Assembly: GCF_900044055.2 (NCBI RefSeq)
Contig: NZ_FCOX02000034.1
Location: 32,682-96,681 of the forward strand
DNA from: Caballeronia calidae
Lineage (GTDB): Bacteria > Pseudomonadota > Gammaproteobacteria > Burkholderiales > Burkholderiaceae
Length of the DNA stretch: 64,000 nt
Direction: 5' to 3'
In this document: positions 1 to 8,959 of the stretch, piece after piece
Position numbering within the stretch: position 1 is the stretch's first letter
Layout: every line of letters begins with the position of its first letter
Position numbers and translations under genes: made by a program
The notes under the pieces: model-generated
Database searches by the model: none
What the model was told of the DNA's origin: nothing
Seen by the model: only the letters and a program-made list of their open reading frames with translations

Positions 1-1
1 C

Positions 2-922
2 AAGGCGGCGCGTGCGTTGTCGGAAGGGCGCGGCATGATCGCCGTCAACGTGATGAAGGCCGTGCGCTCGCATGCGGACTACGTGCGCGTCGCGTGCGAG
101 GAAGGCGCCGATGCCATCGTGATGGGCGCGGGCCTGCCGCTCGATCTCCCCGATCTCACGCAAGGCTGCGATATCGCGCTGATCCCGATTCTTTCCGATA
201 GCCGCGGCGTCACGCTCGTGCTCAAGAAGTGGATGAAGAAGGGCCGCTTGCCCGATGCCATCGTGATCGAGCATCCGGCGCACGCGGGCGGGCATCTCGG
301 CGTGACCGACGTCGCCGACATGCACGACGAGCGCTTCGGTTTCGAGCGCGTGCTCTCGGAACTCGATGCATCGTTCGCGTCGCTCGGGCTGAAGCGCTCG
401 GATGTGCCGGTGATCGTCGCGGGCGGCATCAACAGTCATGAGGCCGTGCGCACATGGCTCGCGGCCGGCGCGAACGGCGTGCAGATCGGCACGCCGTTCG
501 CGGTCACCGAAGAGGGCGACGCGCATCCGGCGTTCAAGCGCGTGCTGGCCGAAGCGGAGCCGGAGGACATCGTCGAATTCGTCAGCGTGACCGGCTTGCC
601 CGCGCGCGCCGTGAAGACACCGTGGCTCATGCGCTATCTGCGCAACGAGGAACGCATCCGCACGAAGATCGGCGCGCGCAAGCAGACGTGCCCGTCGTCG
701 CTCGAATGTCTCACGGCGTGCGGCCTGCGCGACGGCATCGAGAAGTTCGGGCACTTCTGCATCGATACGCGTCTCGCGGCGGCATTGCGCGGCGATGTCG
801 GCAATGGCCTGTTTTTCCGCGGGCGTGAAAGGCTGCCATTCGGCGCGGCGATCCGCAGCGTGCGCGATCTGATCGAGCTGCTGCTGACAGGCGCGACGAA
901 GGCCGCGCCCGCCGCGTGTTGA
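2..922 (+). CDS. NAD(P)H-dependent flavin oxidoreductase / nitronate monooxygenase family, 5' end outside window
   Basis: The reading frame is open from base 2, so the true start lies upstream. A TTG at 17 is only an in-frame codon. The product is a TIM-barrel FMN protein of the 2-nitropropane dioxygenase (nitronate monooxygenase) type. Visible family signs are a barrel-strand segment ending in MGAGLPLDLP, the HPAHAGGHLG segment and the phosphate-binding AGGINS/ANGVQIGTPF strands. A cysteine-containing tail (KQTCPSSLECLTACG) follows the barrel. Family members oxidise nitronates or act as enoyl reductases; the substrate cannot be told here. The gene ends before a weak hairpin at 928-944 and is followed by the DUF3079 gene on the same strand. 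Confidence 0.8.
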   Translation, partial: KAARALSEGRGMIAVNVMKAVRSHADYVRVACEEGADAIVMGAGLPLDLPDLTQGCDIALIPILSDSRGVTLVLKKWMKKGRLPDAIVIEHPAHAGGHLGVTDVADMHDERFGFERVLSELDASFASLGLKRSDVPVIVAGGINSHEAVRTWLAAGANGVQIGTPFAVTEEGDAHPAFKRVLAEAEPEDIVEFVSVTGLPARAVKTPWLMRYLRNEERIRTKIGARKQTCPSSLECLTACGLRDGIEKFGHFCIDTRLAAALRGDVGNGLFFRGRERLPFGAAIRSVRDLIELLLTGATKAAPAAC

Positions 923-975
923 GACACCGAAACAGGCTGTTTCGCTGCGAGCCGTGACCGATCGTCGCGTTCCTA

Positions 976-1004
976 TTGGCTTGAACGAGGCGCGGCGCTA
1001 GTCT
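976..1004 (+). promoter_or_regulatory. Possible sigma70-type promoter for the DUF3079 gene
   Basis: TTGGCT (976-981) and TAGTCT (999-1004) are separated by 17 bp, about 45 bp upstream of the DUF3079 start at 1050. A purine-rich ribosome binding site (AGAAGGAG) lies between them and the ATG. Pattern match only. Confidence 0.35.
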
Positions 1005-1049
1005 TGATGTCGACGGCTCGCACGCAGCAACAGAAGGAGTATCGACACG

Positions 1050-1268
1050 ATGTCCAAGCGCTTTCCCCTGAATCCGAAGCATCCCGAACGCAATTGCTGG
1101 GGCTGCGATCACTATTGCGGAACCGACGCCATGCGCTGCGGCAACGGTTCGAGCCGCACGCAGCATCCCGCTGAGCTTCTCGGCGAAGACTGGTACGAAC
1201 AGGGCGACTGGGGCATCGAGGTCGAAGAGAACGCGAAGTCGATTCAGCCGGGCGCCAAAGCCAATTAA
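1050..1268 (+). CDS. DUF3079 family small cysteine-rich protein
   Basis: This 72-residue protein has the layout I associate with DUF3079: an N-terminal basic stretch (FPLNPKHPERNCWGCD), then C-x2-C, a further Cys pair around residues 23-30, and HPAELLGEDWYE. The spaced cysteines suggest metal binding. The function is unknown. An AGAAGGAG ribosome binding site precedes the ATG. The stop codon overlaps the stop of ccmI on the other strand by 4 bp, so the two genes converge tail to tail with no space for a separate terminator. Confidence 0.8.
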   Translation: MSKRFPLNPKHPERNCWGCDHYCGTDAMRCGNGSSRTQHPAELLGEDWYEQGDWGIEVEENAKSIQPGAKAN

Positions 1269-2311
1269 CGCACGATATCGGCGATCGTCACGTCGATGAC
1301 GCCCGCGTCCTTCGAAGACACCGGCCCGCTCGTTCCCGTCATGTCGCCCGATGCGGGCCGCGCCTGCCCCGACGCCGACACCCGCGCATCGATGCTGATG
1401 CGCGAGAAATCGGAGAGACGGCGGCTCGGCGTCATCGACATGGAATCGTCGAGACGCACGGTCGCGGGCAACTGATTCGCGCTCAGGCGCCGCACGGCGA
1501 GCGGCATGCGCGATCCATCGTCGGCGAGCGCGTAGACGAAAACCGTATCGGTCGGACGGACGCGCTTTTCGAGCTCGGCGCTCAGCCGCACGCGGACTTC
1601 AACCGAAGCCGCTTTCGCAACACTTCCCTTCGCGGCGAGCGCGCGCGCCTCGTCGATATTCTTCCGCGCCTGCTGCGCGATCTCCGGCGCGAGATCCGGC
1701 ACCTTGCTCAGACGCTCCCAGAACTGCATCGCGCTCGCGTAGTCGCGACGGTCGAACGCAGCCGACGCCGCCAGCGCGAGCGCTTTGGGCTCGTCGGGAT
1801 CGAGCGCGAGCGCCGCGTCGATGACCTTCAGCGTCGCGTCGTTGAGATCGCCGCCGTTCGCGCTCGCCATGGCATCGGCGTAATCGGCGCGCAGCTCCGC
1901 ATCGCGCGGACGCAATGCGACGGCGCGGCGATATGCCTCCGTCGCGTCGCCCGGACGATCGAGCGCCATGTATGAGCGCGCGAGCATGGTCCAGCCTTGC
2001 GCGTCGTCCGGATCGTCGCGCAGGCGCGCGGCAAGGCGGCTGACCGCGGCTTGCATCGACACGGGCGCGTCCGCGTGATCGCCCTTCGAGGCGACCGGTG
2101 CCGTCTGGATCGCGAGCGCGGCCGGATCGCCCACGCGCATGTAGAGCGTCAGCGCCGATGCCGGCACCAGCGCGATCAGCAAGCCGGCTAGCGCCGCGTG
2201 CATCGCGTGCGCGGTGCCCTGCGAGCCGGCGGGCGCGCGCAACATCGGCGGCACGACGCATAGAAGTGCGCCGAGCAACATCGCCGCAACGATCAGCCAG
2301 AACGCGATCAT
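1265..2311 (-). CDS. ccmI: Cytochrome c maturation protein CcmI (CycH), TPR protein
   Basis: The start is placed at the ATG (2311) giving MIAFWLIVAAMLLGALL, because it overlaps the ccmH stop by 4 bp and begins with a membrane helix. The 348-residue protein has two N-terminal transmembrane segments (about 1-20 and 45-65) and TPR-like helices (about 90-230; GWTMLARSYMALDRPGDATEAYRRA). A C-terminal domain has the KRVRPTDTVFVYALAD signature of CcmI. CcmI holds apocytochrome c C-termini and hands them to CcmFH for heme ligation. It is the last gene of the nap-ccm unit. Confidence 0.9.
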   Translation of the reverse strand: MIAFWLIVAAMLLGALLCVVPPMLRAPAGSQGTAHAMHAALAGLLIALVPASALTLYMRVGDPAALAIQTAPVASKGDHADAPVSMQAAVSRLAARLRDDPDDAQGWTMLARSYMALDRPGDATEAYRRAVALRPRDAELRADYADAMASANGGDLNDATLKVIDAALALDPDEPKALALAASAAFDRRDYASAMQFWERLSKVPDLAPEIAQQARKNIDEARALAAKGSVAKAASVEVRVRLSAELEKRVRPTDTVFVYALADDGSRMPLAVRRLSANQLPATVRLDDSMSMTPSRRLSDFSRISIDARVSASGQARPASGDMTGTSGPVSSKDAGVIDVTIADIVR

Positions 2312-2700
2312 CGGTTCGAGCTCCTTTGACGCCGCGCGTTCCGGGCGCGGCGGATATGCATCGCCATCGCAAGCGCGCCCGCCAGCAGCACGGCCAGCGG
2401 ACCGAACCACAGCGCCCACGTCACCGGCTTCATCGGCGGGCGATACAGCACGAAGTCGCCGTATCGGCGCACCATGTAGGCCTGAATCTGCTCGTCGCTC
2501 GCGCCTTGCTCGACCTGCTCGCGAATGCGCGCGCGCAGATCGGCGGCGAGATTCGCGTTGGAATCGGCGAGGCTCTGGTTCTGGCACACGACGCAGCGAA
2601 AGCGTTCCGCGAGATGGCGCGCGCGTTCGTCGTCGCGCGATTCCTGCGCGTGCGCGCAGCACATACATGCGAGGAGAAGCAGTGCGAAGCGGCTAATCAC
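2308..2700 (-). CDS. ccmH: Cytochrome c maturation protein CcmH
   Basis: This 130-residue protein has a cleavable signal peptide (MISRFALLLLACMCCAHAQE), the RCVVCQNQ redox motif (Cys36, Cys39), a three-helix domain and a single C-terminal membrane anchor (about 95-115). CcmH reduces the CXXCH cysteines of apocytochrome c in the periplasm and works with CcmF and CcmI. The length fits the short CcmH form, with CcmI as a separate gene. It overlaps ccmG by 8 bp and ccmI by 4 bp. Confidence 0.93.
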   Translation of the reverse strand: MISRFALLLLACMCCAHAQESRDDERARHLAERFRCVVCQNQSLADSNANLAADLRARIREQVEQGASDEQIQAYMVRRYGDFVLYRPPMKPVTWALWFGPLAVLLAGALAMAMHIRRARNARRQRSSNR

Positions 2701-3232
2701 GCATCTTCTCCTTTTGCAGCTTGCCGATGAGCGGCAGGATCACGCGATCGAGCGATGCGCGCGTGAGCGGCCCGGCCTGCCGGTATCGCACGACACCCGC
2801 GCGGTCGATGACGAACGTCTCCGGCACGCCATACACGCCATAGTCGATGCCGGTGCGCCCGTCGCGATCCACGAACGAAGTGACGTACGGATCGCCCGCC
2901 GTTTCCAGCCATTGCAGCGCGGGCTCGCGGTCGTCCTGGAAGTTCAGCCCATACACCGGCGCCGCGCCGCTCGCCGCGAAGTCCATGAGCACGGGATGCT
3001 CGTCGCGGCACGCTTCGCACCACGATGCCCACACGTTCAGAATCCACACCTGACCGCGCAGCGCTTCCGATGACATCGTCTGGCTCGACGCATCGAGCTT
3101 CGGCAGATCGAACGCGGGCGCGGGCTTGCCGATGAGCGCCGAAGGCAGGCGTCGCGGGTCGTGCCGCAAACCCGCCGCGAGCACCGCGACGAGCAGACCG
3201 AAGACGACGAGCGGAATCAGGAAGCGCTTCAT
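2693..3232 (-). CDS. ccmG: Thiol:disulfide interchange protein CcmG/DsbE
   Basis: This 179-residue membrane-anchored thioredoxin has an N-terminal helix (residues 3-21), then the CcmG sequence GKPAPAFDLPKLD, the active site WASWCEACRDEHP (Cys72, Cys75), and GVYGVPETFVIDRAGVVRYR with the cis-Pro. It supplies reductant to CcmH and apocytochrome c on the periplasmic side. The start overlaps the ccmF stop by 4 bp, which indicates translational coupling. Confidence 0.93.
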   Translation of the reverse strand: MKRFLIPLVVFGLLVAVLAAGLRHDPRRLPSALIGKPAPAFDLPKLDASSQTMSSEALRGQVWILNVWASWCEACRDEHPVLMDFAASGAAPVYGLNFQDDREPALQWLETAGDPYVTSFVDRDGRTGIDYGVYGVPETFVIDRAGVVRYRQAGPLTRASLDRVILPLIGKLQKEKMRD

Positions 3233-5199
3233 CGTCCGGTCTCGCCGATTGCGCGTGGCGCTTCATCGGCCATCGTCGCGGCGCGTTGCGATTGCGTCGC
3301 GCGCCGCCGCACGAAACGCCGGTCCGCCGCCGCGAGCAGGCCGCCGAGCGCCATCAGGATGCAGCCGCCCCAGATCCAGCGCACGAACGGCTTGATCTGG
3401 ATGCGCACGGTCCACGCGTCGCTGCCGGAGGGTTGATCGAGCGCGACATAGAGATCGCGCAGGACGCCCTGATCGATGGCGGCTTCCGTCGTCGGCGTGT
3501 TCGACACGAGGAACTCGCGCTTCTCGGGATTGAGCGTCGCGATGGCGCGGCCGTCGCGCGTCACGCTGATCGTCGCGCGCGTCGCGCGATAGTTCGGGCC
3601 GTCGAGCGTACGAACGTCGTCGAGACGGAAACGATAGCCGCCGACATCGACACTTTGGCCTTTATCCAGACGGGCATCGTGTTCGACGGGAAAGCCCTTC
3701 ACCATCGTCACGCCGACGATGAACACGCCGACGCCCGCGTGCGCGAGCCACATGCCGACGGTCGCGAGCCGCACGCGCTGCCTGCCTTTCACGAGGCGCT
3801 CATAGATGCTCGTTGCGATCGTCGTGAAGGTCCACGCGGCGAGCAGCAGGCCGAGACTCACGAACGGCCGTGACACGCCGGGCAGGAACGCCGTCGCGAT
3901 GCTCACGAGCGCGGCCCAGCGCAGGCGCACGGCGATTTCCGGCAGACGCGCGACTTTCCATCGCGCGAGCGGCCCGATGCCCATCAGGAAGACGGCGGGC
4001 GTCATCAGCGGGACGAACACGCTGTCGAAGTACGGCGCGCCGACGGAAATCTTGTCGAGGTTGAGCGCGTCGAGGGCCATCGGATAGAGCGTGCCGAGCA
4101 TCACCGAAGCGGCGGCCACGAGCATCAGCAGATTGTTCGACAGAAGCAGCGCCTCGCGCGATACCGCTTCGAACCCCACCGCCGACGATGCCGCACGCGG
4201 CGCGCGCCACGCGAAGAGCGCGAGGCCGCCGCCGCAGAAGAGCGCGAGCAGCGCGAGGATGAACACGCCGCGCGCGGGATCGGATGCGAATCCATGCACC
4301 GATGTCACGACGCCCGAGCGCACGAGGAAGGTGCCGAGCAGCGACAGCGAGAACGCGCAGATCGCGAGCAGCGCGCTCCACGCGCGGAACGCGCCGCGCT
4401 TCGCGGTGGCGGCGAGCGAATGAATCAGCGCGGTGCCGACGAGCCACGGCATGAACGACGCGTTCTCGACCGGGTCCCAGAACCACCATCCGCCCCAGCC
4501 GAGTTCGTAATACGCCCACGCGCTACCGAGCATGATGCCGAGCGTGAGGAACATCCACGCGGCCAGCGTCCATGCACGCGAGGCGCGCGCCCACGCGGCA
4601 TCGAGCTTGCCGTCGAGCAGCGCGGCGATCGCGAACGCGAACGCGACCGAAAAGCCGACATAGCCCATGTACAGCAGCGGCGGATGGATCACCATGCCGG
4701 GGTCTTGCAGGAGCGGATTGAGGTCGCGGCCGTTCATCGCGGGCGGCATGATGCGCGTGAACGGATTCGACGTCAGCAGCATGAAGAGCAGAAAGCCCGC
4801 GTTGATCCAGCTCATCACGCCGAGCACGCGCGCGGCGAACGGCAGCGGCAGGCGGCGGCCGAACGCCGCGACGGCGATCATCCAGAGCGTGAGCAGCAGC
4901 GCCCAGAGCAGGAGCGAACCTTCGTGGCCGCCCCAGACCGCCGTGAAGCGATAGATCGCCGGCAATGCCGAATTCGAGTTGCCGATGACATAGAGGACGG
5001 AGAAATCGTCGTGAAGAAAGGACGCCGCGAGACAGCCGAACGCGATCGCGACGAAGCCGAATTGCCCGCACGCGGCGGGCGCGGCGACGCGCATCCATCG
5101 CTCGATGCGAAGACGCGCGCCGAGCATCGGCACGATGCCCGCGACGAGCGCGAGCAGCATCGCGAGAATCAGCGCGAAGTGGCCGAGCTCGGGAATCAT
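3229..5199 (-). CDS. ccmF: Heme lyase CcmF
   Basis: This 656-residue polytopic membrane protein carries the tryptophan-rich WWD domain (GWGGWWFWDPVENASFMPW) of the heme-handling family. It also has the typical PPLLYMGYVGF and LLMLVAAASVMLGTLYP segments and a periplasmic C-terminal domain near KREFLVSNTPTTEAAI. CcmF takes heme from holo-CcmE and, with CcmH and CcmI, attaches it to apocytochromes. The length is normal for the family. Both ends overlap neighbours by 4 bp. Confidence 0.95.
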   Translation of the reverse strand: MIPELGHFALILAMLLALVAGIVPMLGARLRIERWMRVAAPAACGQFGFVAIAFGCLAASFLHDDFSVLYVIGNSNSALPAIYRFTAVWGGHEGSLLLWALLLTLWMIAVAAFGRRLPLPFAARVLGVMSWINAGFLLFMLLTSNPFTRIMPPAMNGRDLNPLLQDPGMVIHPPLLYMGYVGFSVAFAFAIAALLDGKLDAAWARASRAWTLAAWMFLTLGIMLGSAWAYYELGWGGWWFWDPVENASFMPWLVGTALIHSLAATAKRGAFRAWSALLAICAFSLSLLGTFLVRSGVVTSVHGFASDPARGVFILALLALFCGGGLALFAWRAPRAASSAVGFEAVSREALLLSNNLLMLVAAASVMLGTLYPMALDALNLDKISVGAPYFDSVFVPLMTPAVFLMGIGPLARWKVARLPEIAVRLRWAALVSIATAFLPGVSRPFVSLGLLLAAWTFTTIATSIYERLVKGRQRVRLATVGMWLAHAGVGVFIVGVTMVKGFPVEHDARLDKGQSVDVGGYRFRLDDVRTLDGPNYRATRATISVTRDGRAIATLNPEKREFLVSNTPTTEAAIDQGVLRDLYVALDQPSGSDAWTVRIQIKPFVRWIWGGCILMALGGLLAAADRRFVRRRATQSQRAATMADEAPRAIGETGR

Positions 5200-5651
5200 C
5201 GGCGCGTTCCCGTGTTCGTGTCCGCCGACGCGCGCACTTCGCGCAATGCGCGTTCGAGTTGCGGCGGCGAGTACTTTTCATCGTGCTTCGCGAGGACTTC
5301 GTCGGCGTGGAAGCGGCCATCCGCGCCGAGCCTGCCTTGCGCGACCACACCGCTGCCTTCGCGGAAGAGATCGGGCAGCGCGCCCGCATAGGTGACCGGA
5401 ACCGATGCGCGCTCGTCCGTGACGATGAAGCGCACGGTGCGGCCATCGGCATCGCGCGCGATCGAGCCACGTTCGACGAGTCCGCCCAGCCGGAAACGCT
5501 GCGTGCGCGTCTCTTCGTGCGACGCGATCTGGCTCGGACTCACGAAGAACATCACGTTGGCGCGAAACGCATTGAGCACGAACGCGCACGCAAGCCCCGC
5601 GCTCGCGATGCCGAGCGCGATGAATGCGAAGCGCCGATGCCGCGTCTTCAT
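5196..5651 (-). CDS. ccmE: Periplasmic heme chaperone CcmE
   Basis: The start at 5651 is chosen because its ATG overlaps the ccmD stop (ATGA) and begins MKTRHRRFAFIALG, the usual CcmE start; the frame is open further upstream without protein-like content. The 151-residue protein has one N-terminal membrane helix, the VMFFVSPSQI segment, and the heme-linking AKHDEKY motif (His123, Tyr127). CcmE binds heme covalently through this His and delivers it to CcmF. Confidence 0.93.
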   Translation of the reverse strand: MKTRHRRFAFIALGIASAGLACAFVLNAFRANVMFFVSPSQIASHEETRTQRFRLGGLVERGSIARDADGRTVRFIVTDERASVPVTYAGALPDLFREGSGVVAQGRLGADGRFHADEVLAKHDEKYSPPQLERALREVRASADTNTGTRR

Positions 5652-5776
5652 CGGCGCACCTCCGGCCCGCGCAGCGCGCGATGCACGAGCCATGCTTCCG
5701 CGGCCATCAGCAGGAACGTGATCGCCAACGCGGCGGACAGGATCGGATTGGCGATGAGCATCGACAGAGTGTTCAT
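5648..5776 (-). CDS. ccmD: Small heme exporter protein CcmD
   Basis: This 42-residue ORF starts MNTLSMLIANPILSAALAI. It contains one membrane helix (about 8-27) followed by a short basic tail ending HRALRGPEVRR. Position between ccmC and ccmE, size and topology identify it; CcmD proteins are otherwise weakly conserved. Its start overlaps the ccmC stop and its stop overlaps the ccmE start, each by 4 bp. CcmD stabilises CcmC with holo-CcmE and helps release it. Confidence 0.8.
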   Translation of the reverse strand: MNTLSMLIANPILSAALAITFLLMAAEAWLVHRALRGPEVRR

Positions 5777-6516
5777 GCGGCGCGCTCCTCGATGCGTGAC
5801 GGACGTTCATCGCTCGCGCGCACGCGTTCGGCGGTGCGCAGGATGACGCGCACCCGCGCAAGCGACACGGCGATCGCATACGACCAGAATCCCGCTGTCA
5901 TCACGACGATGCCGCATACCATCGACTTTTCCATCGCCACGCCGCTGCCGAATCCGAGCGATGGCCCCTGATGCAGCGTGTACCACCATTGCACCGAGAA
6001 ATAGATGATCGGGATGTTCACCACGCCGATCAGCGCGAGCACCGAACACGCACGGTCGGCGCGGCGCGTGCCGTCGATCGCGGCGTGCAGCGCGAGAAAA
6101 CCCACGTAGAGAAAGAACAGGATCAGCTCGGACGTGAGGCGCGCGTCCCACACCCACCACGTGCCCCATGTCGGCTTGCCCCACAGCGCGCCGGAGATCA
6201 GCGCGATCGCGGTGAAGAGCGCGCCGGTCGGCGCGAGGGCACGCGCCATCATCGCGGAAAGACGCGCGTTCATCGCGAGATGCAGCGCGCTGTAGACGGC
6301 CATCACGAGGTAGATGAACATCGACATCCACGCGGCGGGCACGTGCACGAACATGATGCGGTAGATGTCACGTTGCAATGCATCGGCGGGCGCGATGCCG
6401 AGGCCGATCACGAGCCCCGCCACGATGAACACGACCGACGCGATGCCGAACCACGGCGTCGCGCGCGCGGCGAAGCGTTCGAAGTTGCGTGGAGACGCGT
6501 AGCGGAACCAGTTCAT
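5773..6516 (-). CDS. ccmC: Heme transporter CcmC
   Basis: The start at 6516 (MNWFRYASPRNFERFA) gives 247 residues, the normal CcmC size; the open frame continues upstream only as an antisense-like extension across ccmB. Six membrane helices are apparent, with the periplasmic WGTWWVWDARLTSE tryptophan-rich motif and flanking histidines (MFVHVPAAWMS and the LHQGPS loop). CcmC presents heme to CcmE and forms the covalent heme-CcmE adduct. A 5-bp gap separates it from ccmB. Confidence 0.93.
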   Translation of the reverse strand: MNWFRYASPRNFERFAARATPWFGIASVVFIVAGLVIGLGIAPADALQRDIYRIMFVHVPAAWMSMFIYLVMAVYSALHLAMNARLSAMMARALAPTGALFTAIALISGALWGKPTWGTWWVWDARLTSELILFFLYVGFLALHAAIDGTRRADRACSVLALIGVVNIPIIYFSVQWWYTLHQGPSLGFGSGVAMEKSMVCGIVVMTAGFWSYAIAVSLARVRVILRTAERVRASDERPSRIEERAA

Positions 6517-6521
6517 AGGCG

Positions 6522-7190
6522 CTATTCCATCGATATGCGTAAAGCCGCCGCGCTCGCCCACGGACACAGCCAGAGCGCGACGCACAGCGCCGCCGCGAGC
6601 AGCGAGAAGTTGGCGTTCGACCACGCGGCGCTCGCGGCGGGATCGGCCGCGCCGACGCCGAACACGAGCACGGGCACATAGAGCGGCAAGATCAGCAACG
6701 CGAGCACGACGCTGCCGCCGCGCACGCCGAGCGTGAGCGCCGCGCCCATCGAGCCGATCAGCGAGAGCAGCGGCGTGCCGATCAGCAGCGACGCCATCAG
6801 CATGACGATCGTGCGCGCATCGAGCCCGTATTCGAGCGCGACGACCGGCGCGAGCACGACGAGCGCGAGGCCGGTCGTCAGCCAGTGCGCGGCGATCTTG
6901 CCGAGCACGATGCCCGCGAGCGGTTGCGGCGAAAGCAGCATCTGTTCGAGCGCGCCGCTCGCGAAGTCGTTGCTGAAGAGCTGGCCGGCGGACAGCAGCG
7001 CCGCGAACAGCGCGGTGACCCACAGCACGCCCGGCGCGATCGCGTGAAGCAGCCTCGGATCGGGTCCGATGCCGAGCGGAAACAGGCTCGACGCGAGCAC
7101 GAAGAACAGCAGCACGGACAGCGTCAGCGTGCGCGAGCGCCAGTTGAGGATCAGTTCGCGGCGGATCACCTGAAGCGTGAGCGCGATCAT
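6522..7190 (-). CDS. ccmB: Heme exporter membrane subunit CcmB
   Basis: The start at 7190 (MIALTLQVIRRELILNWRSR) matches the usual CcmB N-terminus and overlaps the ccmA stop by 4 bp. The 222-residue protein has about six membrane helices and the SNDFASGALEQMLLSPQPL segment typical of CcmB. With CcmA and CcmC it forms the ABC-type complex whose ATP hydrolysis releases holo-CcmE. Confidence 0.92.
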   Translation of the reverse strand: MIALTLQVIRRELILNWRSRTLTLSVLLFFVLASSLFPLGIGPDPRLLHAIAPGVLWVTALFAALLSAGQLFSNDFASGALEQMLLSPQPLAGIVLGKIAAHWLTTGLALVVLAPVVALEYGLDARTIVMLMASLLIGTPLLSLIGSMGAALTLGVRGGSVVLALLILPLYVPVLVFGVGAADPAASAAWSNANFSLLAAALCVALWLCPWASAAALRISME

Positions 7191-7810
7191 GCCGCGCTCC
7201 GCGCGAGTTGCAGATGCCGGGTGCGCGCGGCATCGACGGCAAGCGGACGATGCGTCGTCGCGACGAGCGTGCCGCCTTCGCGCAGATGATCGTCGATGCA
7301 CGCGGCGAACCAGAGCGCGCCGGTGTCGTCGATGGCGTCGGTGGGTTCGTCGAGCAGCCAGAGCGGCTTGCCCGCGAGCACGAGCCGCGCGAGCGCGACG
7401 CGCCTTCTCTGCCCTTGCGACAGACGGCTCAGGCGCGTGTGCAGGAGCGGCAGCACGCCGGCGCGGTCGAGCACATCGCGCTCATTGACATGCGCCGCGT
7501 GCGCGCCGAGCAAGGCGGCAAAGCGAAGATTCTCCGCGACGGTCAGTTCGCCGTTGAAGCCGTCGGCGTGGCCGAGATAGGCGAGGTCGTGCCGGAAGCG
7601 TGCAGGATCGTCGCGCACGTTCACGCCGCGCCACGATACGTTGCCCGCGGCGGGCGGCAGCAAGCCCGCGAGCGCGGCGATCAGCGAGCTCTTGCCGCTG
7701 CCGTTCGCGCCGTGGATGAGCAAGGCCGCGCCGCCATCGACGCATAGATCCACGCCCGCCACGATGGTGCGGCTGCCGCGCATCACGTCGAGTTGCCGGG
7801 CGCTGAGCAT
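7187..7810 (-). CDS. ccmA: Heme exporter ATP-binding protein CcmA
   Basis: This 207-residue ABC ATPase has Walker A GANGSGKSS (residues 34-42), the signature LSQGQRRRVALARL, Walker B LWLLDEP and a switch histidine in TTHRPL. The QGQ form of the signature fits CcmA. It is the first ccm gene, 39 bp downstream of napC on the same strand, which suggests that ccm is transcribed with nap. Confidence 0.93.
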   Translation of the reverse strand: MLSARQLDVMRGSRTIVAGVDLCVDGGAALLIHGANGSGKSSLIAALAGLLPPAAGNVSWRGVNVRDDPARFRHDLAYLGHADGFNGELTVAENLRFAALLGAHAAHVNERDVLDRAGVLPLLHTRLSRLSQGQRRRVALARLVLAGKPLWLLDEPTDAIDDTGALWFAACIDDHLREGGTLVATTHRPLAVDAARTRHLQLARSAA

Positions 7811-7849
7811 CGATGCCTCCTCTCTCGTCGATAGCGCTGGCCGCCGCGC

Positions 7850-8455
7850 TCACTGCTTCTTCCGGTCATCGATCTCCTGAGCCTTCGCCATGTCGGGCAG
7901 TTCATGCGCGATGCCCTTGTGGCAATCGATGCACGTCTTTTCCCCCGTCTCCAGGAAACGTTGATGCGCCTCCTGCGCGCGCGGACTCTGCCGCGTGAAG
8001 TCCATGTACTGGAACGAATGACAGTTGCGGCATTCGAGCGAATCGTTGGCCTTGAAACGCGACCATTCGTGCTCGGCCAGTTCGAGCCGCTTGTCGAGGA
8101 ATTTCTCGCGCGTGTTCACGGTGCCGAAGATCTTCGCCCACACTTCCTTCGACGCCTGCATCTTGCGCGCGATCTTGTCCGTCCAGTTATGCGGGACGTG
8201 GCAGTCCGAGCACTTCGCGTGCACGCCCGTGCGATTGCTGAAGTGGATCGTGTTCTTCAGCTCGGCATAGGTGTTGTCGCGCATCTCGTGACAGCCGGTG
8301 CAGAAGACTTCGGTGTTGGTCAGCTCCATCGCCGTGTTGAAGGCGCCCCAGAAAATCACGCCCGCAACGAAGCCGCCCAGCGTCAGAAAGCCGAGGCTGT
8401 AGTACAGGCTCGGCCTTCGGATGGTGATCCAGTAGCGCTTGATCAGTGCCCACAT
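7850..8455 (-). CDS. napC: Tetraheme quinol dehydrogenase NapC
   Basis: This 201-residue NapC/NirT cytochrome has one N-terminal membrane anchor (about 18-40) and four heme-binding CXXCH motifs: CTGCH 52-56, CSDCH 82-86, CRNCH 142-146 and CIDCH 175-179. It oxidises membrane quinol and passes electrons to NapB and NapA in the periplasm. It ends 39 bp before ccmA, so the gene needing the most heme ligation sits next to the maturation genes. Confidence 0.95.
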   Translation of the reverse strand: MWALIKRYWITIRRPSLYYSLGFLTLGGFVAGVIFWGAFNTAMELTNTEVFCTGCHEMRDNTYAELKNTIHFSNRTGVHAKCSDCHVPHNWTDKIARKMQASKEVWAKIFGTVNTREKFLDKRLELAEHEWSRFKANDSLECRNCHSFQYMDFTRQSPRAQEAHQRFLETGEKTCIDCHKGIAHELPDMAKAQEIDDRKKQ

Positions 8456-8464
8456 GATGGTCGC

Positions 8465-8950
8465 TCATCGTTTCTGTTTCTTGGATGCCGGCTGCTGCCT
8501 GATATCTTCGACGGCGACGAACGTATTACCGATCAGCAGCTTGGTGTCGGCCTGCGGAACGTGGCATTGCGTGCAGAAATAGCGGCGCGGCGACAGATGC
8601 CCGGACACGCTGCCGTCGCGGTCCATGTAATGCGAAATCGCGACGGGCACGGCGCCGCTCTCTTCGACGCGGCTGCGCGCATGACACGCGAGACAGCGGT
8701 TCGCGTTCTTGTCGACCTGGTAGTTGTCGATCTTGTGCGGGATCGTCGGCGGCTGCTGCGCATAGTTGAGGCCCCGTATCACGTCCTTGTTTTCGGTCGG
8801 CGCCATGAGCGGCGGCTTAGGCTCCGTGTCGAGCGGCGCCGTGCCGCGCAATGCGTCGTGGAACGGCACATCGGGGACCGTGGGCTGCGCGATCGCGAGC
8901 GCGGCCAGCGCGGTGAGCGATGCGATGACGACGGCGATGAACGTGCGCAT
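8465..8950 (-). CDS. napB: Diheme cytochrome NapB, small subunit of periplasmic nitrate reductase
   Basis: This 161-residue exported protein has a signal peptide (residues 1-21, ending AIAQ) and two CXXCH heme sites (CLACH 86-90, CTQCH 126-130). Histidines such as those in IPHKIDNYQ and ISHYMDRDG can serve as axial ligands. It relays electrons from NapC to the NapA 4Fe-4S cluster. The length is normal. It lies 9 bp from both napA and napC. Confidence 0.95.
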   Translation of the reverse strand: MRTFIAVVIASLTALAALAIAQPTVPDVPFHDALRGTAPLDTEPKPPLMAPTENKDVIRGLNYAQQPPTIPHKIDNYQVDKNANRCLACHARSRVEESGAVPVAISHYMDRDGSVSGHLSPRRYFCTQCHVPQADTKLLIGNTFVAVEDIRQQPASKKQKR

Positions 8951-8959
8951 GGCGTGCTC